DNA of 64,000 bases from Halomicrobium urmianum (GTDB lineage Archaea > Halobacteriota > Halobacteria > Halobacteriales > Haloarculaceae), in contig NZ_CP084093.1 of the NCBI RefSeq assembly GCF_020217425.1, forward strand, positions 1 through 64,000, read 5' to 3'. Below are positions 53,611 through 62,045 of the stretch, piece by piece. The notes below the pieces were generated by a model. That model made no database searches and had not been told where the DNA came from. It was given only the letters and a program-made list of their open reading frames with translations. Each line of letters starts with the position of its first letter. Position 1 is the first letter of the stretch. The translations under genes and the position numbers were made by a program.

Positions 53611-53769
53611 CCCCAACCGGCAGTCGAACGGCTCGTCGTATCGACAAGAAAGTGACGGAAAGTCGAAATACCGATACCCCTCCGACCCCACTCCGTATAA
53701 AAGTAAAGCGGCGCTTCTTGCCGCTTGTACTCCGCCACTCCAGAGCGGTGCGTTCGGGAGGTGGTCGGC

Positions 53770-53892
53770 GTGAGCCGGACTCGCCGGTCTCACGACCAGC
53801 CCCTCCCGCTCATCTGTGAGTTCTGCGGGAGCACCATCGAGGACGGAGAGCAAAGCTGTCCTGCTCTCGACGAAGGGAGGTGTCGGCCGTGA
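53770..53892 (+). CDS. 40-aa zinc-finger microprotein (unit 4 copy)
   Basis: Identical to 1805-1927. Confidence 0.65.
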   Translation: MSRTRRSHDQPLPLICEFCGSTIEDGEQSCPALDEGRCRP

Positions 53893-54290
53893 GCTCCGAG
53901 TCCGTTATCGGCGACACCGGCCACACGGAAGTCCGAAAGGACTCGGAGTTCATCTGTCCGCGCTGCCTCGCACGCTGCACTGAGTCGCCCAACAAGCCTA
54001 TCGAGTACGGTCACTACGAGGGATGTCCTCGTCGAGACGACGATCTCCCGTGGGTCGGCTGTCGTACCTACAAGCCTGAGAAGGATCCGCTGCTAAAGGG
54101 ATCACCCGAGGTCGCTGCCGACGGTGGCCGCCTCACTTGTGACGACTGCGGCGATGATATCGATCCCGACCAGCACAAGATCCAGATCCGGATCAACCAG
54201 CATCATCTGGACCTCTGCGCTGACTGCCAGAGCGAGTACAGGGCCGACCGGCAGTATGCTCCCGTCACCGACGGAGGTGAGCAGCAGTGA
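53889..54290 (+). CDS. Double zinc-ribbon protein (unit 4 copy)
   Basis: Identical to 1924-2325. Confidence 0.75.
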   Translation: MSSESVIGDTGHTEVRKDSEFICPRCLARCTESPNKPIEYGHYEGCPRRDDDLPWVGCRTYKPEKDPLLKGSPEVAADGGRLTCDDCGDDIDPDQHKIQIRINQHHLDLCADCQSEYRADRQYAPVTDGGEQQ

Positions 54291-54947
54291 CCTGGCCTGT
54301 CGAGGTCGACGACTGGGAGTTCCACCCGATCCCCCAGTCGTGGATCGAGCACGGTGTCGACGCCGACGCCGGCCAGAAACCCCGCGTCTACGCCGTCAGC
54401 GCGGCGACCGAGTACGGCGGCCGGATGCTTCAGATCCGGTACGCTCACCCCACCGAGCCCTACGTCATCCGCTACTCTCACGAAGGATACGAAGGCGAGA
54501 ACGGCATCGTTCCTGCTGCGCTTTCCGATCGCCAGAGTGAGTGGCCACGTTCGCTCGTTCCAGCTACCGAACCGTCCGACGCGATTCGGGACTGCGAGTG
54601 GGATCACTTGCAAACGCTGTGGGGGGACCGCGTCGGGCGAATCCCCACACCTGACGACGCTGACGACCAACGGCTCATCGCTGACGGAGGACAGGTCGCG
54701 GAAGTTGATCGCACCGTTCCCGCGGCTGAAGGCCGATATTGGAGAAGACCCGGCTCGGTGGCTTGCACCGCAGACGGACATGGATCCGACACCACGGATC
54801 CGTGGCATCAGCGAGCCCGAGGTCGCCGCCGCGTGGCTCGCAGTCGCTCGCCGCCTTGGCGTCGATGGCGACGTCCGCGACAAGATCAAGCGTCGGCGCG
54901 ATTATCTCGCTGATCGCGAGGCCGATCAACGGGGGGTCGACAAATGA
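54287..54947 (+). pseudogene. Frameshifted copy of the 220-aa gene (unit 4)
   Basis: CACCGAGTTCCC of the other units is CACCGTTCCC here, a 2-bp loss at 54716. After codon ~143 (VAEVDRT) the frame changes to arginine-rich sequence ending at 54913; the original frame's stop is at 54945-54947. The C-terminal ~75 residues, including the basic helix, are lost. Coupling to the 564-aa gene by ATGA is also lost, which could lower its translation. Confidence 0.85.
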
Positions 54948-56638
54948 TCGTAGAGGAGGAGAACCCGATCGGCCTCGAGACTCACGGTCTGGGCCAGAAC
55001 CTTCTCTGGGAGGATCACGGCCTCTCTCCGTACTGGGGCGTCGTCAGTGTCTTCGAGCCCGATCACGACGAGACTCTCGGCCCGTTCGAGGCCTGCGGCG
55101 AAACTTGGGAGATCGTCGGTGCCAAGCACTGGAACGGTCAGCTCGCCCATCCCGAGAATCCCGATGAGTTCGAAGACGGACTCTACGAATATCAGTACAA
55201 GCTCGAGGCTGTCGACGACTGGGGAGACCGTGACGCTGTTTTCCAGTTCCGGCCCGGCTTTCCCGACGCGATGAACGTCCACTCCGGGAACCCGATCCAG
55301 TCGATGCCTGACGACTGCCCGGAGTCAATTCGCGTCCAGTCCATCACGACAAACCTCTCAGTCGACGAGTCGCTCGAGTTGCTTCAGGCACTCGCTGATC
55401 ACATCGGCCTGAACCCGGATTACTTCCACGAAAATCCGCACCCGTACTCCAGCATCTACCAGTTCGAACGCTACGGGCGTCTCGATCGGGCTGTCGCGCA
55501 GGATCACCTGACCGGGTCCGGCGGCATCATCGACGAGATTGCCGACTTCGCAAAGGATCAGCGCGGCCGTGGCGAGTACAAGTGGGACCACGAGGAGATT
55601 GAGGGCCACTACCAGAGCGTCGCGATCGATCCCGATACTTGGGACCTATTGCTTGAGGATCAGTCCTACGGTAAGCATTTCAAGTGCTATCACCCATTCC
55701 ACGTTCGTTCAGAGAGTACGGACCGCGACGATGATCCGCTCGCCGATCCGAAGATCGAGATGTCCTATTCCAGTGAGTACCACCCCGGCGAGTCTCTCGA
55801 CTGGCACGAGCGCGACGAGGTCGTCTCTGAGCTCGACGAGGCCGTCCACAACATCCTCTACTGGGCTGACGTTCCCGTCACGCCCGACGCGGACGTCTGG
55901 ACCGACGAAGATCCCTACTTCGACGGCAACGCTGGCGACGCGGTCGAACTCGTCTCAAATCCGCTGCCTGACCTCCGCGATGCAACCGAGCATCACGTCG
56001 AAAGCGAGTTCGTTCGCGCTGACGTCACCGATACCGACCTCGAGATCGCGAAGGTCCTCACCGATGGCGGGAACCAGCACTACGAGGAACTCGCCGAGAA
56101 CGCCGACGCCAGCACGTCGGCTGTCTACCGTCTCCTCGATAAGTTCTCCGCGCTCCTGGAGTCAGACAACGGGATCGTCAAGTTCATCGACGACGCTACG
56201 CGCCAGCACGCGACGGATATCCTCGAGCAGGTCCGCGAAACGACCGAATGGGCCGGAGACGCGATTCGTGAGGTCGTCGATCGGGATTCGCTGCTTCGTG
56301 GCGAAGGCACCTCTGCCCTTGAGAAGTGGATGCAGCGCCACGGGATCAAACTTGTCAACAGCCAGCGAGACCGTATTCGCCTCAAGCTCGGTCGGCGTGT
56401 CGGCGAGCGAGAGCTTATGAAGATTCTCCGCTCCGGGCTCGAGGCCGCCGAGGGCTCTGGTATCCCCACCGAGAAGATCAGGAACGGCCTGATTGACTGG
56501 GTCGACCGCGACGGCAATCCCCGGAAGGGCTGGCAGATCGTCGTCGACGGCAGCATCCTCAGGAAGGGCGGGGGCGACCCCTACGATTCAGTTTCGTTTA
56601 CTGGCACGCCTGACGGGAACGTGAATAAGAGCGGCTGA
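54944..56638 (+). CDS. 564-aa winged-helix-like protein (unit 4 copy)
   Basis: Identical to 2981-4675 despite the broken gene upstream. Confidence 0.75.
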   Translation: MIVEEENPIGLETHGLGQNLLWEDHGLSPYWGVVSVFEPDHDETLGPFEACGETWEIVGAKHWNGQLAHPENPDEFEDGLYEYQYKLEAVDDWGDRDAVFQFRPGFPDAMNVHSGNPIQSMPDDCPESIRVQSITTNLSVDESLELLQALADHIGLNPDYFHENPHPYSSIYQFERYGRLDRAVAQDHLTGSGGIIDEIADFAKDQRGRGEYKWDHEEIEGHYQSVAIDPDTWDLLLEDQSYGKHFKCYHPFHVRSESTDRDDDPLADPKIEMSYSSEYHPGESLDWHERDEVVSELDEAVHNILYWADVPVTPDADVWTDEDPYFDGNAGDAVELVSNPLPDLRDATEHHVESEFVRADVTDTDLEIAKVLTDGGNQHYEELAENADASTSAVYRLLDKFSALLESDNGIVKFIDDATRQHATDILEQVRETTEWAGDAIREVVDRDSLLRGEGTSALEKWMQRHGIKLVNSQRDRIRLKLGRRVGERELMKILRSGLEAAEGSGIPTEKIRNGLIDWVDRDGNPRKGWQIVVDGSILRKGGGDPYDSVSFTGTPDGNVNKSG

Positions 56639-56948
56639 CGCCCGACAGGATAGAGGCATCACTATCCAGCCCCCTGTTTATTTTATAAAGGCAACCGCGT
56701 TCCAGCCGTTTTATTGCTGAAATATTACCAGTTCTCTCGACGCCTACGGTGGGCTGTTGGTCGCGCTTTGTCGTCGGCTGGGCATACCCCCTTTAGGGCG
56801 TGTACCTAAGGGCACGAATTTCAAATACACCCGGACCTTCGCTGGCGCTCGGTCCGGCTACCGCACTGCAACCGCAATACTACCGCCGATCAACAGCCAG
56901 TTGGGCTTTGAATGGGGGTTGATAGGTAGATACGTCGCCCCTACTGGC

Positions 56949-57751
56949 ATGAGCGTCTCGAAAGCCAGACAGCTCGCTCTTCAGGGGAACTACCCAATGG
57001 CGGCCGTCGAGGCCGTCCCCGAGCCGGCGTTCGCGAGGATCTTCAACCTCCGCACACCACATCGCCTTGGACGACTTGCAGACGGCACCTGGCGACTCCA
57101 GCACGACCGCGACGGTCGGGACTGGATCGTGCCGCGTGCGCACGATGCACTCCGACTCTCACACATCGGCGCGGATCCACTGACCCGGACTCGAGAGAAG
57201 TACTTCGGTGCCACTCCGACCGAGTTCCACGATAGCGACCGAGACCACGTCGTCGACGTTGGCGCTTTCATCGGCGAGCTTGCCACCAGCCTCGAGGACG
57301 ATCACGAGCGGATCCTCGCTGTGGAACCGGATCCACGGAACGCCACCTGCCTCCGACGCAACGTCGGCGAGAGAGTGGACGTAGACGGCCGTCTCGCGTG
57401 GCACTCGGACGAACCTGTCGAGATGGACCTCGCCACGGATGGCCCGAGTCCTCTGCTCTCGGTCTCGATCGAGGAACCACTGCTCGAGACACCACGTCGA
57501 TCGACGGTCGAACCGTCACGACGATGGTCGACGAGTGGGGATACAACCCGGATCTGGTCAAGGTCGAAGCCGAGGGTGCAGAGCCAGAAGTCCTCGCCGG
57601 GACTGTCGATCTCGACTGCGAGATCGTCGTCGACGTCTCCGACGAGCGGGTCGGAGAGTCGACACGGACGATGTGCGAGGGGCTGCTCAACTCACACGGC
57701 TACGCTACCGAGTTCTGTGCAGCCGAGAGCGTTCTCTACGCCGAGCCATGA
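56949..57751 (+). pseudogene. Frameshifted FkbM methyltransferase (unit 4 copy)
   Basis: Same break as in 4986-5788. Confidence 0.75.
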
Positions 57752-57993
57752 TGGAGAACTGGGATTCGCTTTCTGAGTATCTCCTCGACGCCTACATTCA
57801 CTTGCTGCTGCTCGTCGTTGGATTCCTGTCCGGCTGGCGAGCGAGCAACAACGCCACGCTACAGGAGGTGACGATTGGCTCTATCGGACAGATCCAGAAC
57901 GCACCGATATCTGATCCTCCCGTCTGGATCTTCGCCTCGCTCCTTCCTGGAGTCGTCGTGATCCCGCTAAAGATTCGCGACTATCTCGACTGA
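57748..57993 (+). CDS. 81-aa membrane protein (unit 4 copy)
   Basis: Identical to 5785-6030. Confidence 0.7.
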   Translation: MMENWDSLSEYLLDAYIHLLLLVVGFLSGWRASNNATLQEVTIGSIGQIQNAPISDPPVWIFASLLPGVVVIPLKIRDYLD

Positions 57994-58015
57994 AACAGCC
58001 GGCCAGTATTTCTCA

Positions 58016-58750
58016 CTATGAGGTAGTGCCAATGGTGTTTGATCCGTTGTCTGTCACTGGCACCCCCACTATCGTATCCGCCACACCACCCGAGGTTCCA
58101 GAGCTAAATGTTATCGAACCGTTGCCACGGATCTTAGTGAGTAAACAATCAGGCTGATCGACTGTGATTGAGCCGCCCAGCCAGACCCGTTCAACAGCCG
58201 TCTCAGGCCCAGAGACTGTCCAATCCCCAGTTACGTATGTTGAATCTTGATATCTGATCCCTGTACCGACCAGCGTAATACCACCGAATGATCGATTAGA
58301 AGAATATTCCATCGGCTCAAGAAAGATAAGACTCCCTTCGCTCGGAGCGTCAGATAGCGCGTTATCTAATCTACTGTCAGGATCAGACCCATCGTACGCG
58401 CCAGCATAGAACCATCCGTTGGCCATCTCTTCTACACTGACCGGTCGCAGGAATTCGACTGCGCCCGTATCGTCGACGTCGGCGACGACATCCCCGCTGG
58501 GATCCTTCAGTTCGTCGAGGTAGACGTCGACCTCGTCGCCCGGCGCTCCGGCACGACGTGAGGACGTATCCGATCCGGATGCCGTTCCAGCCCCGAAGCC
58601 GAGCAGACCAGCGCCTGCCGCCGCTCCGCCGGCCTTCAGTACGTCTCGCCGGTTCGGCATCATCCGCTTGACCATGCTCTCCAGCTGCTCGATTCGCTCC
58701 TCCTGTTCGCGAACTCGCTGTCGCAGTTCGTTGGGATCTTCGTCGGTCAT
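58016..58750 (-). CDS. Tat-exported coiled-coil/beta-helix protein (unit 4 copy)
   Basis: Identical to 6053-6787. Confidence 0.75.
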   Translation of the reverse strand: MTDEDPNELRQRVREQEERIEQLESMVKRMMPNRRDVLKAGGAAAGAGLLGFGAGTASGSDTSSRRAGAPGDEVDVYLDELKDPSGDVVADVDDTGAVEFLRPVSVEEMANGWFYAGAYDGSDPDSRLDNALSDAPSEGSLIFLEPMEYSSNRSFGGITLVGTGIRYQDSTYVTGDWTVSGPETAVERVWLGGSITVDQPDCLLTKIRGNGSITFSSGTSGGVADTIVGVPVTDNGSNTIGTTS

Positions 58751-58810
58751 AGTTGTCTCGTTGGGTGACCCGCAACCTCGCCGATTTGCCGGGTCATCGG
58801 GAGCGGGTAG

Positions 58811-59290
58811 TCAGCGGATGGCTCTCAACAGGACCGTCGCGGCGACGACGCCGACGACGAATAGCGTCACCGGGTACGCCCACGTCGGGCCGATCCCGAC
58901 CGTCAACATCGCGAACGTCGCGACGACGGCGATCACCGCACCTGCGACCGTCCCGACACCTGCACGGAACCCGGACGCCGCCATCACGCCACCGACGAGC
59001 AGGCCGGTCAGGAGTACGCCGGCACTGCCGACGCCGCCCTGGGCTGAGAACCCGCTCCCGATGATGAACGGACCGACCCTCGTCGCCATGTCGAGGATGC
59101 TCGAGAGCGATCCGTCGGTGACGCCCGACATCCACGTCTCGTTTCCGACCTCAGTGCTCTCGTTGTCGTAGTATGGCGCGTCGTTGGCGGCTGCTGCCGT
59201 TCCACCCATCGTGAGGGCCACAACAGTCAGCATCAGTACTCCGACCACGTACGCGGCCGCCACCGCCTGCTTGGTTCGTTTCTTCATCAT
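58811..59290 (-). CDS. 159-aa membrane protein (unit 4 copy)
   Basis: Identical to 6848-7327. Confidence 0.8.
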   Translation of the reverse strand: MMKKRTKQAVAAAYVVGVLMLTVVALTMGGTAAAANDAPYYDNESTEVGNETWMSGVTDGSLSSILDMATRVGPFIIGSGFSAQGGVGSAGVLLTGLLVGGVMAASGFRAGVGTVAGAVIAVVATFAMLTVGIGPTWAYPVTLFVVGVVAATVLLRAIR

Positions 59291-59664
59291 GCACTCCCCC
59301 GGATCAGTCGGACAGTCGCTCCGATGAACGCCATCGAGAACGACCCGCCGAGCAGGACTGTCACGCGCGGCGGTGCGTTCGCGCTCTGGAGGACTGTAAT
59401 CGGCCAGAACACGTAGCCGATCAATTTGACGATGAAGTTCCAAACTGCCAGAAGTGGACCACCCAGCTGCTGAAGCGACTGCTGGATCGGTCCACCCATA
59501 TTTTCGAGATCGTCCGCGGTCGACTCGTTGGCGTCTACGCCGCCGGTCGTCGGGTCGTCGATGATGAAGCCCCCGACACCAGCCGAGTCCCACATGATCG
59601 CACCGCCACCCCACATGATTGCGCCGATCACGAAGTACGTGAGGATCACGTGCGAGAACCGCAT
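59287..59664 (-). CDS. 125-aa membrane protein (unit 4 copy)
   Basis: Identical to 7324-7701. Confidence 0.75.
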   Translation of the reverse strand: MRFSHVILTYFVIGAIMWGGGAIMWDSAGVGGFIIDDPTTGGVDANESTADDLENMGGPIQQSLQQLGGPLLAVWNFIVKLIGYVFWPITVLQSANAPPRVTVLLGGSFSMAFIGATVRLIRGSA

Positions 59665-59666
59665 CG

Positions 59667-61412
59667 TTAGATCCCCCTCCTGAGCGCGGTGAAGCTGATC
59701 CACGCCACGCTCGAGGCGAAGACCAGCCCGTACTGTACCCAGCCGATCACGCTGAACGCCGCGAGCACCAGCACGACCACCAGCCCGATCGACTCCGACG
59801 AGAGACGATAGTTGGTCGCCACAGCGCCCGCCATCAGGATCGACAGCAGGACCGACACCATCGTCTGGAACGCCGCCACGTCGCCAGCAGGCAGCAACGA
59901 CGGCACGTCACCTGCGACGCTCAGTAGCGAGTTCGGATTCTCGAACTGCCGGTTGATCGAGTAATTCCGGTATCTGGTCCCGCTTCTGCCGGAGTCCATC
60001 TCGAACTGGGTCTTGACCACGAGTGTACTGTCGCTCATGTTGCTGAGGTCAAGTGAGAGCGTCAGGCTCCCGGCCCCTGTCGCCGAGTCGTTCGCGAGTA
60101 CCGTCGAGTTCGTCTCGTTCTCGCGAATCGCCGTCACGTTGAACGACGACACCGACTCGTCGAGCTCGCGGACGTCGACCGTGACGTCCGTCTGGCCCGC
60201 CGGGACGACCCCGAGCATCGGCTTGTTGTTGACGATCGGCCCGACGTCGCGAATCTCGATCTCGCCGTCGGCGTGGACCCGAATCTGCTGTGCGCCGTCC
60301 GCAATGGGAGTGTATGGACCGAGGACCATTCGCTCGCCAGTCTCCGTGTTGAGGACAACGAGCCGATGCCTGACGTTATTCGCCAGTTGGACGCGGTACT
60401 CACCCGTCGATCCGATCACGTCGCCCTGGACAGTCCTCCACGATCCGTTGATCGCTCGCTGGACGAGGAGTGCCGTATTGTCTGCTCCGAATCGGCCAGT
60501 GTAATCGCTGTACTCGAAGACCTTCGAGTTGTATTCGGCCGACTCGTTCAGCAGGAACATGTCCTGCTGCTGGTAGAGCGACTCGACGTAGACTCGTCGT
60601 GGGAGGTATCCATCCGCGTCGACTAGCGCGACGAACTGCGCGTCGCTCGGCAGGCCGGTGAAGTTGACCGTCCCATCAGAGGACTGCCGTTCAACGACCT
60701 CCGTCGACTCCTTATCGTCGACGTAGAACCGAATCTCGGCAGAGACGTTATCAAGCAGTTCGTTGGTCTGCTCGTCCCTGATATACAGCGTCTCCGGCGT
60801 CTTCCGGATCCGGATGTCGTGGTCACCGCTGGACAGACCCTGGAACGTTGCCCGTCCGTCCGCGTTTGTCGTCGAGGTCGCCAGAATCTCGTCCGACTGG
60901 TCGTCGATTGCCGCGACGTCAGTGTCGCCCGGGAGGCCGCCGATCGAGACGTTCGCCGACGAGGTCGCCGAGTACCGGAAGTCGACAGTCCCGTCGTCCA
61001 GTTCGGTCGCGCTCTCGGGTTGCCACTCGATCGAGTCGAGGCCACCTCCGACCGTCACGCGCTGCTTGTCCGACGGGTTGATCGAGATGTCTCCCGTGCT
61101 GGCGTCGACTTCCGAGACCGTCGTCCACGACCCCTCGATGTTGTCGAGTCGGGCGCGCGTCCCCGCGGCACCGTCGACGGTCGCGTTCCCGGCCGTGGAG
61201 TTCACCACGATCGTCGACCCGCGCGTGAAGTTGCTCATGTCGACCTCGCACTCGCACTGGACGATCACGTCCGTCCCGTCGTCGTGACCGAGCGGGACGT
61301 TCCGCGTCGGAGTCCAGTAGTCGGCCGCCGCAGCGACGACGCCGGCCGTCAGCAGGAGTGCGATCACGACGTACACGCCGAGCCTGGCCCTCGGCGCGCT
61401 GTCGTCCGTCAT
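59667..61412 (-). CDS. 581-aa ectodomain protein (unit 4 copy)
   Basis: Identical to 7704-9449. Confidence 0.8.
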   Translation of the reverse strand: MTDDSAPRARLGVYVVIALLLTAGVVAAAADYWTPTRNVPLGHDDGTDVIVQCECEVDMSNFTRGSTIVVNSTAGNATVDGAAGTRARLDNIEGSWTTVSEVDASTGDISINPSDKQRVTVGGGLDSIEWQPESATELDDGTVDFRYSATSSANVSIGGLPGDTDVAAIDDQSDEILATSTTNADGRATFQGLSSGDHDIRIRKTPETLYIRDEQTNELLDNVSAEIRFYVDDKESTEVVERQSSDGTVNFTGLPSDAQFVALVDADGYLPRRVYVESLYQQQDMFLLNESAEYNSKVFEYSDYTGRFGADNTALLVQRAINGSWRTVQGDVIGSTGEYRVQLANNVRHRLVVLNTETGERMVLGPYTPIADGAQQIRVHADGEIEIRDVGPIVNNKPMLGVVPAGQTDVTVDVRELDESVSSFNVTAIRENETNSTVLANDSATGAGSLTLSLDLSNMSDSTLVVKTQFEMDSGRSGTRYRNYSINRQFENPNSLLSVAGDVPSLLPAGDVAAFQTMVSVLLSILMAGAVATNYRLSSESIGLVVVLVLAAFSVIGWVQYGLVFASSVAWISFTALRRGI

Positions 61413-61630
61413 CGTCGACCCCCCGCGGCGGCTTTCCTGAAGATGAGCCCGAAGATGACCAGGACCATCAGCGGCAGCATCAGACGGAACAGGTAGATCG
61501 TCCCCTGATCCATCTGGCCCAGATTATCCTCGAGGCCGGCCGCGAAAACTGGATACAGCGCTCCGACCATCGCTATCGCGCCGAGGAACATTGCGACGTC
61601 GGGCACCGTGATCCTGGCTCTGTCGTCCAT
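61409..61630 (-). CDS. 73-aa mini-membrane protein (unit 4 copy)
   Basis: Identical to 9446-9667. Confidence 0.75.
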   Translation of the reverse strand: MDDRARITVPDVAMFLGAIAMVGALYPVFAAGLEDNLGQMDQGTIYLFRLMLPLMVLVIFGLIFRKAAAGGRR

Positions 61631-61632
61631 GG

Positions 61633-61851
61633 TTACCCTCCTCGTCGAGCACTTGCGCCGATCGACAGGATCAGTCCGATCAGCAGGATCGGGATCGTCA
61701 TCTGGAGGAGCAGGCTGCTGAACGGATCCGCTTCCGACGCTGCCATCGACGTGAACTTGCTGAAGAACGGTGCCATCGCGAGGATTGCGACGAGCGTGAA
61801 TAACGCCAGGATGGCATCCGTCAGTTGGATTGCCGCGCGGTCGTTCATCAT
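61633..61851 (-). CDS. 72-aa mini-membrane protein (unit 4 copy)
   Basis: Identical to 9670-9888. Confidence 0.75.
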   Translation of the reverse strand: MMNDRAAIQLTDAILALFTLVAILAMAPFFSKFTSMAASEADPFSSLLLQMTIPILLIGLILSIGASARRGG

Positions 61852-62045
61852 GCCGGACCACCCTCGAGCCACGATGCCAGGTAGAGCAACGCCAGCAGCG
61901 GGAACGTAATGTTCACCAGAAACGTTGACTCCGGGCTCAGGCTATCGACGGTCTGGAAGTTGTTGATGTACCAGAACCAGACCGGCGCGATCGCGACCAG
62001 CCCGAGGAACGTCAGGAGCGCAAACGGGACTTCAAAAACGTCCAT
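61848..62045 (-). CDS. 65-aa mini-membrane protein (unit 4 copy)
   Basis: Identical to 9885-10082. Confidence 0.75.
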   Translation of the reverse strand: MDVFEVPFALLTFLGLVAIAPVWFWYINNFQTVDSLSPESTFLVNITFPLLALLYLASWLEGGPA

